Assembly: GCF_008120935.1 (NCBI RefSeq)
Contig: NZ_RDBO01000077.1
Location: 1,843,197 to 1,907,196 of the forward strand
DNA: 64,000 nt
Reading direction: 5' to 3'
Source of the DNA: Streptomyces sp. sk2.1
GTDB taxonomy: Bacteria > Actinomycetota > Actinomycetes > Streptomycetales > Streptomycetaceae
The position numbers were made by a program, and so were the translations under genes. The stretch's first letter is position 1; every line of letters begins with the position of its first letter. Shown piece by piece: positions 17,183 to 24,846 of the stretch. The notes beneath the pieces were generated by a model. It worked only from the letters and a program-made list of their open reading frames with translations, did not search any database and was not told where the DNA came from.

Positions 17183-18103
17183 GTGTCCTCGATCGCCGTG
17201 CCCGCCGTCACCCCCTCGCGCCGTGCCTGGCTCACCGACCTGCCCGTACTGCTCGTCGCGGTCGTCTGGGGGACCAGCTACCTCGCGGCCAAGGGCATCA
17301 CCACCACGCAGACCGTCCTCGCCGTCCTCGTGCTGCGCTTCGCCGTCGTGCTGCCCGTGCTGGTGGTGGCCGGCCGGCGCAGGCTGCGGGCGCTCGGCGC
17401 CGCGCAGTGGCGCGGTGCCGGTCTGCTGGGGCTCGTCCTCGGCGCGATCTTCCTGGTGGAGACGTACGGCGTCGTGCACACCTCGGCGACCAACGCCGGG
17501 CTCATCATCAGCCTCACCATGATCTTCACCCCGCTCGCCGAGGCCGCCGTGACCCGGGTCCGGCCGCCCCGGGCCTTCCTCGCCGCCGCCGGACTCTCGG
17601 TGGCCGGTGTGGTGCTGCTGACCCAGGGCGGCGGATTCACCGCTCCGTCGACGGGCGACCTGCTGATGCTGGTGGCCGCGCTCGCCCGTACCGTCCACGT
17701 CCTGCTGATGGCCCGCATCAAGTCGGTGCAGGAGGCGGACTCGCTGTCCCTCACCACGGTCCAGCTCGGCAGCGCGGTCGCCGTCTTCGCCCTGCTCGCG
17801 GCCGTGCCCGGCACCGGGGAGGCACCGTGGACGGTGGCCGCCGGGTTCGGTGTCCGGGAGTGGGGCGGACTGCTCTTCCTCTCCGTCTTCTGCACGCTCT
17901 TCGCCTTCTTCGTGCAGATGTGGTCGGTACGCCGCACCTCGCCGTCCCGGGTCGGCCTGCTGCTCGGCACGGAGCCGCTGTGGGCCGCCGCCGCGGGCAT
18001 CGCGATCGGCGGCGAGCGCCTCGGGGTCCTCGGCGCGGCGGGCGCGGTACTGGTCCTGGCCGGTACGGCCCTGGGCCGTCGGGCGGTGGCCCCGGCCCGC
18101 TGA
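17183..18103 (+). CDS. EamA/DMT-family transporter
   Basis: A 306-residue membrane protein with ten predicted helices in two EamA repeats. Repeat one starts VLLVAVVWGTSYLAAKGITTTQTVLAVLVLRF; repeat two includes LMLVAALARTVHVLLMARI and ends LGTEPLWAAAAGIAIGGERLGVLGAAGAVLVLAGTAL. It is a likely exporter of a small metabolite or drug. The start chosen is GTG 17183, nine bases after AGGAG; an upstream GTG at 17123 would add 20 residues that are not family-like. Its upstream region carries the 111-bp inverted copy, which may have changed its promoter. Confidence 0.88.
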   Translation: MSSIAVPAVTPSRRAWLTDLPVLLVAVVWGTSYLAAKGITTTQTVLAVLVLRFAVVLPVLVVAGRRRLRALGAAQWRGAGLLGLVLGAIFLVETYGVVHTSATNAGLIISLTMIFTPLAEAAVTRVRPPRAFLAAAGLSVAGVVLLTQGGGFTAPSTGDLLMLVAALARTVHVLLMARIKSVQEADSLSLTTVQLGSAVAVFALLAAVPGTGEAPWTVAAGFGVREWGGLLFLSVFCTLFAFFVQMWSVRRTSPSRVGLLLGTEPLWAAAAGIAIGGERLGVLGAAGAVLVLAGTALGRRAVAPAR

Positions 18104-18122
18104 GCGGCACCGGCCCCTCCGG

Positions 18123-18344
18123 CTACTCCGTCTGCTCCGTCTGCTCCTTGATTCGGTCGGCCGCCACCATCACCGCGAATCCCGCCACGATCATCACGAT
18201 GTTGACGAAGGTCGCGTACGGGCCGATGAAGTCCAGCCGCCGCACCACCGCCAAGAACCGGAACCAATCAATCCATTCGTTCAGGAGTCCGGCGACCCCC
18301 TGGGCACAGACGAGGAAGCCGACCGTCTCGCAGAGTTTCTTCAT
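18123..18344 (-). CDS. Small membrane protein
   Basis: A 73-residue protein with two hydrophobic segments (about 8-24 and 43-60) joined by WIDWFRFLAVVRRLDFIGPYATFVN. The DNA here has more A and T at third positions than its neighbours. No family is recognised. It starts at the ATG at 18344 and faces the DMT gene tail to tail with 19 bp between. The ribosome binding site is weak (GAGG about 15 bases upstream). It is probably real because the composition is clearly protein-like. Confidence 0.6.
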   Translation of the reverse strand: MKKLCETVGFLVCAQGVAGLLNEWIDWFRFLAVVRRLDFIGPYATFVNIVMIVAGFAVMVAADRIKEQTEQTE

Positions 18345-18489
18345 GCCGGAGAGCCTCGCGGGCGCGGCCCGGCCCCCGCGTCGGCCATCGGGCTGCGCGG
18401 TGCCGCCGAAAGTCTCGGGTTCCACGACTTTGGTCGCCCACCGGTCCCGTACCCCCGGAACACCCGCCCGACCTGGGTAGTTTTGCCGT

Positions 18490-19707
18490 ATGACACGTAC
18501 GGAGTACCGCTGGCTGCTGCCCTCGGCGATGGCCGACCCCGAACTGCCGGGAGACCGGGGCGGCCGTTCGCGACGCACCGTGCGGGACTGGGTCGTCGAC
18601 CTGACGGCCTTCCTCTGTGCGGCCCTGATCGGCATGCTCGCGGCGGCGACGGTCGACGCCGACCGCACCACCCCCGACATCGTCGTCTTCATCGACTGCG
18701 TGATCGGGGCGGCCGCCTGCTGCGCCCTGTGGGCGCGGCGGAGGTGGCCGATCGGCGTCGCGGTGGCCCTGGTCCTGATCTCCGCCGTCGAACCGGTCGC
18801 CGCGGGGGCCGCGCTCGTCGCCCTGTTCGGCGTGGCGGTGCACCGCCCGTTCCGGCCGGTGGCGGCCATCGGGGCGCTCGCCGTGGTCGTCGGCCCCGTG
18901 CAGCCGTACCTGCGCCCGGAGCCGGACGCCTCGTTCGTCGAGTCCATGATCATCGGCACCCTGCTGTCCCTGCTGGTGCTCAGCCTGGGCATGGTCGTAC
19001 GGTCCAGACGCCAGCTCGTCATCAGCCTGCGCGAACGGGCCCACCGGGCCGAGGCGGAGGCGGAACTCCGCGCGGAACAGGCACAACGGCTCGCCCGTGA
19101 GGCCATCGCCCGGGAGATGCACGACGTCCTCGCCCACCGGCTGACCCTCCTCAGCGTCCACGCCGGCGCCCTCGAATTCCGCCCCGACGCCCCGACCGCC
19201 GAGGTGGCACGGGCCGCCGGCGTCATCCGGGACAGCGCGCACGAGGCGCTCCAGGACCTCCGCGAGATCATCGGGGTGCTGCGCAGCCCCGGCGAGAGTG
19301 ACGGCGACCGGCCGCAGCCCACCCTCGCCACCCTGGAATCGTTGGTCGACGAGTCCCGGCTGGCCGGCATGAAGGTCACCCTCGACAACCGCGTCGCCGA
19401 CCCCGCCGCGGCCCCCGCCGCCACCGGCCGCACCGTCTACCGCATCGCCCAGGAGGCCCTGACCAACGCCCGCAAGCACGCGCCCGGGGCCGAGGTCGCC
19501 GTCACGGTCGCCGGAGGCCCGGGGGAAGGGCTCACCATCGAGGTGCGCAACCCGGCACCCACCGAACCCTTCGCGCAGGTGCCCGGCTCCGGACAGGGGC
19601 TCATCGGCCTCACGGAACGTGCCACGCTGGCCGGGGGCCACCTCGACCACGGCCCCGAACCGGACGGCGGCTTCCGTCTCCGGGCCGCGCTGCCGTGGCC
19701 CGCGTGA
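18490..19707 (+). CDS. Sensor histidine kinase (HisKA_3 type)
   Basis: A 405-residue kinase with about five membrane segments in residues 35-180 and a short coiled coil (RERAHRAEAEAELRAEQAQRLA). The phospho-accepting His lies in REMHDVLAHRLTLLSVHAG, and the HATPase C-terminal domain contains YRIAQEALTNARKHAPG and GSGQGLIGLTERATLAGG. It starts at the ATG at 18490. The cognate response regulator gene follows after 157 bp with two hairpins in between, so the pair is less tightly coupled than usual. The last 58 bases of the gene are duplicated in inverted orientation at 16993-17103. Confidence 0.92.
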   Translation: MTRTEYRWLLPSAMADPELPGDRGGRSRRTVRDWVVDLTAFLCAALIGMLAAATVDADRTTPDIVVFIDCVIGAAACCALWARRRWPIGVAVALVLISAVEPVAAGAALVALFGVAVHRPFRPVAAIGALAVVVGPVQPYLRPEPDASFVESMIIGTLLSLLVLSLGMVVRSRRQLVISLRERAHRAEAEAELRAEQAQRLAREAIAREMHDVLAHRLTLLSVHAGALEFRPDAPTAEVARAAGVIRDSAHEALQDLREIIGVLRSPGESDGDRPQPTLATLESLVDESRLAGMKVTLDNRVADPAAAPAATGRTVYRIAQEALTNARKHAPGAEVAVTVAGGPGEGLTIEVRNPAPTEPFAQVPGSGQGLIGLTERATLAGGHLDHGPEPDGGFRLRAALPWPA

Positions 19708-19760
19708 ACACGGGACGAGGCGCTCCCGGCGCAGCCTCCGCGTGCGGGAGGCGGATCGTC
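19650..19760 (+). repeat. 111-bp inverted repeat, copy 2 (kinase 3' end)
   Basis: The likely parental copy: it spans the last 58 bases of the histidine kinase gene, including the stop at 19705-19707, and 53 bases downstream. The exact reverse complement is at 16993-17103, leaving 2,546 bp between the two copies. Confidence 0.95.
19734..19752 (+). terminator. Hairpin after the kinase gene
   Basis: GCCTCC pairs with GGAGGC around a 7-base loop, 27 bases after the kinase stop. It is included in the duplicated 111 bp. Confidence 0.45.
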
Positions 19761-19763
19761 CCG

Positions 19764-19804
19764 GTGGGTACGGGGCGGGGCGCTCCCGCCGCCTCCGTAC
19801 CCAC
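19764..19804 (+). terminator. Compound hairpin between kinase and regulator genes
   Basis: A 10-bp outer stem, GTGGGTACGG (19764-19773) with CCGTACCCAC (19795-19804), encloses an inner stem GGCGGG/CCCGCC. It lies 60 bases before the regulator start and may reduce read-through from the kinase gene. Confidence 0.55.
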
Positions 19805-19864
19805 GGCGTCGGGTGCGACGGCCCCCGGTACGGCCGGTGCCCGGGCCTGGCTACGGTGGTCGTC

Positions 19865-20605
19865 ATGATCACCTCACCTCCGGAGAACCACCCGGCACCG
19901 CCCGTCCGGCTCGCCGTCGTCGACGACGACCCGCTCGTACGGGCCGGGCTCGCCCTCATGCTCGGCGGCGCGGACGACATCCGCATCGTGGGGGAGGCGG
20001 CCGACGGCGCCGACGTCGCGGACCTCGTCGACCGGGTCCGCCCCGACGTGGTGCTGATGGACATCCGGATGCCGGTCGTGGACGGGCTGACCGCGACCGA
20101 GGCCCTGCGCGCCCGCCCCGACGCGCCGGAGGTCATCGTCCTGACGACGTTCCACGCCGACGAACAGGTGCTGCGCGCCATCCGCGCCGGGGCCGCCGGA
20201 TTCGTCCTGAAGGACACCCCTCCGGCGCAGATCGTCGAATCGGTGCGGCGGGTGGCGGCCGGCGATCCGGTGCTGTCGCCCGCGGTGACACGCCAGTTGA
20301 TGGCCCGCGCCGCCGGGACCGGACCCCGCGGCGGCCGGGACGACCGCGTGGACCGCGCCGACCGGGCGCGCCGGCGGATCGCCGCCCTCGGCGAGCGGGA
20401 ACGCGAGGTCGCGATCGCCGTCGCCCGCGGCCGTTCCAACGCCGAGATCGCCGCGGCGCTCTACCTCAGCGTGGCGACCGTGAAGACGCAGGTGTCCCGG
20501 ATCCTGACCAGGTTCGACTTCAACAACCGTGTCCAGATCGCGCTGTTGGTGCACGACTCGGGCCTGCTCGACGACGATGCCGCGGAGGACGGCGACGTAG
20601 GCTGA
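19865..20605 (+). CDS. NarL/LuxR-type response regulator
   Basis: A 246-residue response regulator. The receiver has DDD in LAVVDDDPL, phospho-acceptor Asp in VVLMDIRMP, and Lys in GFVLKDTPP. An unusually charged linker (GRDDRVDRADRARRR) leads to the LuxR helix-turn-helix (GEREREVAIAVARGRSNAEIAAALYLSVATVKTQV). It starts at the ATG at 19865. It is the probable partner of the preceding kinase. Targets may include the adjacent P450 gene, whose promoter region carries a run of spaced GATC motifs. Confidence 0.92.
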   Translation: MITSPPENHPAPPVRLAVVDDDPLVRAGLALMLGGADDIRIVGEAADGADVADLVDRVRPDVVLMDIRMPVVDGLTATEALRARPDAPEVIVLTTFHADEQVLRAIRAGAAGFVLKDTPPAQIVESVRRVAAGDPVLSPAVTRQLMARAAGTGPRGGRDDRVDRADRARRRIAALGEREREVAIAVARGRSNAEIAAALYLSVATVKTQVSRILTRFDFNNRVQIALLVHDSGLLDDDAAEDGDVG

Positions 20606-20610
20606 ACCGG

Positions 20611-20660
20611 TCGATCCGAAGCGATCGGGGGCGATCGGGCCGAACGATCGAACCGATCAG
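20611..20660. repeat. Run of spaced CGATC/GATCG motifs before the P450 gene
   Basis: GATC occurs five times in 46 bases, starting at 20613, 20623, 20633, 20646 and 20655. The intervals of 10, 10, 13 and 9 bases are close to one helical turn. The run lies between the response regulator stop and the P450 start at 20679, so it could be a cluster of regulator binding sites. Confidence 0.35.
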
Positions 20661-20678
20661 ACCGGGAGGGACGGTCCC

Positions 20679-21902
20679 ATGTCCGAAGCCAGTGGCCCCG
20701 CCGCCGACGCCCGAGCCGACGCCGGCCCCGACGTCGATGTCGATCTGCGCGGGGTGAAGGACTTCACGGCGAACCCGTATCCGTACTACGAGAAACTGCG
20801 CGCCGCAGGTCCCGTGCACACCGTCCGCACCGACGAGTTCGAGCGGGTCTGGCTCGTGGTGGGGTACGACGAGGCCCGCGCGGTCCTGGCCGACCAGCGG
20901 TTCGCCAAGGACTGGCGGGGCCTGCCGGGCGCGCCCGGCGAGAGCGACCCGATCTTCCTCAACATGCTGGAGCTGGACGCCCCCCACCACACCCGGCTGC
21001 GCAAGCTCGTCGCCCGGGAGTTCACCGCCCGCAGGGTCGAGGCGCTGCGCCCGCGGGTCCAGCAGATCACCGACGAACTCCTCGACGCGATGCTGCCCGC
21101 CGGGCGCGCTGACCTCGTCGACGCGCTGGCCTTCCCGCTGCCGATGACCGTCATCTGCGAGCTGATCGGCGTCCCCGACCTGGACCGCAACGCCTTCCGC
21201 CGGCTGTCGAACGGCGTCGTCACCCCCGCCTCGCCGGAGCAGGAGCAGGAAGCGGTGCGCGCCATGAACGCGTACCTCGGCGAACTCATCGGGGAGAAGC
21301 GGCGCTCGCCCGGCGACGATCTGATGAGCGCGCTGGTCAGGGCGCGCGACGAGGAGGGGGACGGGCTGTCGCCCGACGAACTCGTGGGCATGGCCTTCCT
21401 GTTGCTCGTCGCCGGGCACGAGACCACGGTCAACCTGATCGCCAACGGGGTACGGGCGCTGCTCGACCACCCCGACCAACTCGCCGCCCTGCGCGCCGAT
21501 CCGGGCCTGCTCGACGGCGCGGTCGAGGAGATGCTGCGCTACGACGGGCCGGTGGAGACCGCGACGTTCCGCTACCCCCGCGAGCGGGTCGAGATCGGGT
21601 CGCGGGTCGTCCCGGCGGGCGAGCCGGTGCTGGTGTCGCTGGCCGGTGCCGACCGCGACCACGCCCGCTACCCGGCGCCGGACTCCTTCGACATCCGCCG
21701 TGACGCCCAGGGGCACCTGGCCTTCGGGCACGGGGTGCACTTCTGCGTGGGCGCGCCGCTGGCCAGGATGGAGGGCCGGATCGCGATCCGTACGCTGCTG
21801 GAGCGGTGCCCCGGCCTCGAACCGGACGCGGAGGCGGGGGAGTCCGACTGGATTCCCGGCCTGCTGATCCGTGGCCGGCGGGGACTTCCGGTCCGCTGGT
21901 GA
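20679..21902 (+). CDS. Cytochrome P450
   Basis: A 407-residue soluble bacterial P450 monooxygenase. The I-helix oxygen-binding motif is LLVAGHETTVN, the ExxR-region segment is AVEEMLRYDGPVETATFR, and the haem-thiolate loop is FGHGVHFCVGAPLARMEG with the axial Cys. The pattern is that of CYP105/CYP107-like actinobacterial enzymes. It starts at the ATG at 20679 after GGGAGGG. No ferredoxin or reductase gene is adjacent, so redox partners come from elsewhere. The substrate is unknown. Confidence 0.95.
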   Translation: MSEASGPAADARADAGPDVDVDLRGVKDFTANPYPYYEKLRAAGPVHTVRTDEFERVWLVVGYDEARAVLADQRFAKDWRGLPGAPGESDPIFLNMLELDAPHHTRLRKLVAREFTARRVEALRPRVQQITDELLDAMLPAGRADLVDALAFPLPMTVICELIGVPDLDRNAFRRLSNGVVTPASPEQEQEAVRAMNAYLGELIGEKRRSPGDDLMSALVRARDEEGDGLSPDELVGMAFLLLVAGHETTVNLIANGVRALLDHPDQLAALRADPGLLDGAVEEMLRYDGPVETATFRYPRERVEIGSRVVPAGEPVLVSLAGADRDHARYPAPDSFDIRRDAQGHLAFGHGVHFCVGAPLARMEGRIAIRTLLERCPGLEPDAEAGESDWIPGLLIRGRRGLPVRW

Positions 21903-21981
21903 GACGGGAAACCGCCGTGGCGGGAGCCCGGTGGGCGGGAAATCCGGTGAGCGGAGCACCCCGGTGGGATAAGAAGTCGTC

Positions 21982-22407
21982 ATGACCGGACTCGATCTGC
22001 CCATGGCCCAGAAGGTTCTCGACAGCCAGCCGTTCAGCGGCCTCGTCGGGGCACGGATCACCGCCTTCGGGGGCGGTGCGGCCACCCTCGAAGTGGACAT
22101 ACGCCAGGAACTCCAGCAACAGAACGGCTTTCTGCACGGCGGGGTACTGGCCTACGCCGCCGACAACTCGATCACCTTCGCCGCCGGTACGACGCTCGGC
22201 CCGGCCGTGCTGACCGGCGGCTTCTCCATCCAGTACGTCCGGCCCGCCACCGGACGCACGCTCGTGGCCAGGGCCGAGGTCGTGCACACCGGCCGCCGCC
22301 AGGCCGTGGTCCGCTGCGAACTGTTCGCCGCGGGGGAGGACGGGGCGGAGACGCTCTGCGCGGTCGCGCAGGGAACCGTGCTGTCGGCCGGCGCCCCGTC
22401 CGCCTGA
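21982..22407 (+). CDS. PaaI-type hotdog thioesterase
   Basis: A 141-residue hotdog-fold protein, expected to hydrolyse acyl- or aryl-CoA thioesters. The family signature is QNGFLHGGVLAYAADNSITFAAGT, with the HGG loop and the following acidic residue; the C-terminal strand VLTGGFSIQYVRPATGRTLVARAEVVHTGRR also fits. It starts at the ATG at 21982, 79 bp after the P450 gene on the same strand, so the two may be cotranscribed. Confidence 0.88.
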   Translation: MTGLDLPMAQKVLDSQPFSGLVGARITAFGGGAATLEVDIRQELQQQNGFLHGGVLAYAADNSITFAAGTTLGPAVLTGGFSIQYVRPATGRTLVARAEVVHTGRRQAVVRCELFAAGEDGAETLCAVAQGTVLSAGAPSA

Positions 22408-22412
22408 CCACG

Positions 22413-22484
22413 CGCCGGGTGACCGACGGGCCCGCGCCGCCCCCCCCGCACGGGGGGCGGCGCGGGCCCGTCGGTCACCCGGCG
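22413..22484. terminator. Very long hairpin between thioesterase and Gfo/Idh genes
   Basis: A perfect 33-bp stem (22413-22445 with 22452-22484) and a 6-base loop. The right arm runs into the last codons of the convergent oxidoreductase gene (stop at 22475-22477), so the terminator of one gene encodes the C-terminus of the other. Confidence 0.8.
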
Positions 22485-23485
22485 GCCTTCGCGACCTCCG
22501 CGACCGTCACGGGGCGCCGCTCCCGGCGGGACACCTCGCACGCCTCCGCGACCAGCAGCGCGTACCACGCCTCCCGGCCGTCGCACGGATTGGGCAGCTC
22601 GCCCCGCACCACCCGTACGAACGCGTCCAGTTCGGCCTCGTACGCCGGAGCGAACCGCTCCAGGAAACCGGGCCAGGGGCGGGCGGGGGCGGCGGGGCCC
22701 AGCGGCTCGGCGGAGGTGACCGGCGTGCGGTCGTCCAGGCCGACCGTGATCTGGTCCAGCTCGCCCGCCAGCTCCATCCGCACGTCGTAACCGGCGCCGT
22801 TGCAACGGGTGGCCGTCGCCGTGGCCAGGGTGCCGTCGTCGAGGGTCAGCAGCGCCGCCGCCGTGTCGACGTCGCCCGCCGCCCGGAACATCGCGGGCCC
22901 GGCGTCCGACCCGGTGGCGTACACCTCGGTCACCTCGCGGCCCGTCACCCACCGCAGCACGTCGAAGTCATGGACCAGGCAGTCCCGGAACAGCCCCCCG
23001 GAGAGCGGTAGATACGCGGCGGGCGGCGGTGCCGGGTCCATCGTCGCCGCCCGTACGGTGTGCAGCCTGCCGAGCGTCCCGGCCCGGACCGCGGCGCGGG
23101 CCGCCCCGTAACCGGCGTCGAACCTGCGCATGAAGCCCAGCTGGAGCACGCTGCCCGCCTCGTCGACCTCCCGCAGCGCGCCCAGCGTCCCCGGCAGGTC
23201 CAGCGCGATCGGCTTCTCGCAGAACGCCGGGAGCCCCGCGCGTGCGGCCCGGCCGATCAGCTCCGCGTGGGCCGCGGTGGCCGAGGCGATCACCACGGCG
23301 TCCACCCCGGCGCCGAACACCTCGGCCGCGCTCCCGACGGCCGACGCGCCGACGTGCCGCGCGACCCCGGCCGCCCGGCCCCCGTCGATGTCCGTCACCA
23401 CCAGGGCGTCCACCTCGGGGTGGCGGGCCAGCACACCCGCGTGGAAGGAACCGATCCGGCCGGTGCCGATGAGTCCGATACGCAT
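22475..23485 (-). CDS. Gfo/Idh/MocA-family oxidoreductase
   Basis: A 336-residue NAD(P)-dependent dehydrogenase acting on a sugar or inositol. The Rossmann motif GLIGTGRIG is at the N-terminus, and the family Lys-Pro lies in FCEKPIALDLPG. The C-terminal domain has FMRRFDAGYGAARAAVRAGTLG, resembling myo-inositol 2-dehydrogenases. The start is ATG 23485 (MRIGLIG). It is divergent from the sugar transporter operon, and the product of one may process the substrate of the other. Confidence 0.9.
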   Translation of the reverse strand: MRIGLIGTGRIGSFHAGVLARHPEVDALVVTDIDGGRAAGVARHVGASAVGSAAEVFGAGVDAVVIASATAAHAELIGRAARAGLPAFCEKPIALDLPGTLGALREVDEAGSVLQLGFMRRFDAGYGAARAAVRAGTLGRLHTVRAATMDPAPPPAAYLPLSGGLFRDCLVHDFDVLRWVTGREVTEVYATGSDAGPAMFRAAGDVDTAAALLTLDDGTLATATATRCNGAGYDVRMELAGELDQITVGLDDRTPVTSAEPLGPAAPARPWPGFLERFAPAYEAELDAFVRVVRGELPNPCDGREAWYALLVAEACEVSRRERRPVTVAEVAKAAG

Positions 23486-23598
23486 GGACCCAACGTGCCG
23501 CCCACCGGCTGCCCTGTCAACCATATGTCCTTACAAGGTGCGAATTGTTCGTTCGTCATGACATCACGGCATCACAACACTCGTACCGCCGGGCGCCG

Positions 23599-23627
23599 TT
23601 GACGTCCCGTACGACCGCCGCTAGAAA
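23599..23627 (+). promoter_or_regulatory. Housekeeping-type promoter for the sugar uptake operon
   Basis: TTGACG (23599-23604), a 17-bp spacer, then TAGAAA (23622-23627) fit a primary-sigma (HrdB) promoter. It lies 47 bp before the first binding-protein gene. The remaining intergenic DNA (23486-23598) is AT-richer than average and is likely regulatory, but no clear operator stands out. Confidence 0.6.
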
Positions 23628-23674
23628 ACGTCCAGCCGCACTCCGGCGGCCGTGGAGAGAAGGCGGACCCCACC

Positions 23675-24682
23675 ATGCGCACCTCCCGCAGGGCAGCGGC
23701 CCTGATCACCGTCACGGCCCTCGGCATCGGCCTCGCCGTCTCCGGATGCAGCGGCTCGGGCGGCAAGGACGCCGAGGAGGGACCCGCGGCGGGAAGCGGC
23801 GGCGGGAAGGCGGCCGGCACCCCCCGGATGAAGATCGCGATGGTCACGCACTCGGGGGAGGGCGACACCTTCTGGGACATCGTGCAGAACGGCGCGAAGC
23901 AGGCGGCGGCCAAGGACAACGTCGAGTTCCTCTACTCCGCGAACAAGGAGGGCAGGGAACAGGCCCAGCTCGTCCAGGCCGCCATCGACCAGAAGGTCGA
24001 CGGCATCGTCGTCACCCTCGCCAAACCGGAAGCGCTCGAAACGGTCGTCACCAAGGCGGTGAAGGCCGGCATACCCGTGGTGACCATCAACGCGGGCGCA
24101 CGGTTCTCCGCGGAGTTCGGCGCGCTCGGGCACATCGGCCAGGACGAGGCCGTCGCCGGCGAGGCGGTCGGCGAGGAGCTCGCCGCGCGAGGGCGCGAGC
24201 GGGTCCTCTGCGTCATCCACGAGCAGGGCAACGTATCGCTGGAGGAGCGCTGCGCCGGGGTGCGGAAGACCTTCGGGGGCCACGTCGAGAACCTGAACGT
24301 CGAGGGCACCAACATGCCGGCCGCCACCTCCTCGATCGAGGCGAAGCTCCAGGCCGACAAGGGCATCGACGCCGTCGTCACCCTCGGCGCCCCCTTCGCC
24401 GCCGCCTCCGTCAAGGCCAAGGACGGCTCCGGCAGCAGGGCCGAGATCGACACCTTCGACCTGAACGCCGAGGTCGTCGGACGACTGAAGGCCGGGGAGG
24501 TCGGCTTCGCCGTCGACCAGCAGCCCTACCTCCAGGGCTACCTCGCCGTCGACGGACTGTGGCTGAACCGGACCAACGGCAACGTCGTCGGCGGCGGAAA
24601 ACCGGTGCTCACCGGCCCGGCGATCGTCACCGCCGACGACGTGCCGCAGCTGGAGAAGTACACCGCGCGCGGTACCCGGTGA
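23675..24682 (+). CDS. Sugar ABC transporter substrate-binding lipoprotein 1
   Basis: A 335-residue binding protein of the ribose/fructose/xylose (LacI-like, CUT2) class. The signal peptide ends in the lipobox VSGC (Cys about 25). Family segments are KIAMVTHSGEGDTFWDIVQNGA, QAAIDQKVDGIVVTLAKPEAL and AVDQQPYLQGYLAVDGLWL. It starts at the ATG at 23675. It is followed 164 bp later by a paralogous binding-protein gene, then by one permease and one ATPase gene. The sugar is unknown. Confidence 0.92.
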   Translation: MRTSRRAAALITVTALGIGLAVSGCSGSGGKDAEEGPAAGSGGGKAAGTPRMKIAMVTHSGEGDTFWDIVQNGAKQAAAKDNVEFLYSANKEGREQAQLVQAAIDQKVDGIVVTLAKPEALETVVTKAVKAGIPVVTINAGARFSAEFGALGHIGQDEAVAGEAVGEELAARGRERVLCVIHEQGNVSLEERCAGVRKTFGGHVENLNVEGTNMPAATSSIEAKLQADKGIDAVVTLGAPFAAASVKAKDGSGSRAEIDTFDLNAEVVGRLKAGEVGFAVDQQPYLQGYLAVDGLWLNRTNGNVVGGGKPVLTGPAIVTADDVPQLEKYTARGTR

Positions 24683-24846
24683 ACCCTCCGCGCCCCGCCG
24701 CGCGCACCCGGCCCCGACACACGCGCCCCGCCCCTGCCGGGCCGCGCCGCGGACGGCTCGGGGATACTTGGCCAGCCGGTCGGGGCGCGAACCGCCCCCG
24801 GCCGCTCCAGGCGGTACAGCGAGCAGCACAAGAAGGGCACGGCGTC

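Noticed and set aside
20611..20660. CRISPR array
   Set aside because: Repeats are only 4-6 bases at 9-13 bp steps, with no spacer units and no cas genes.
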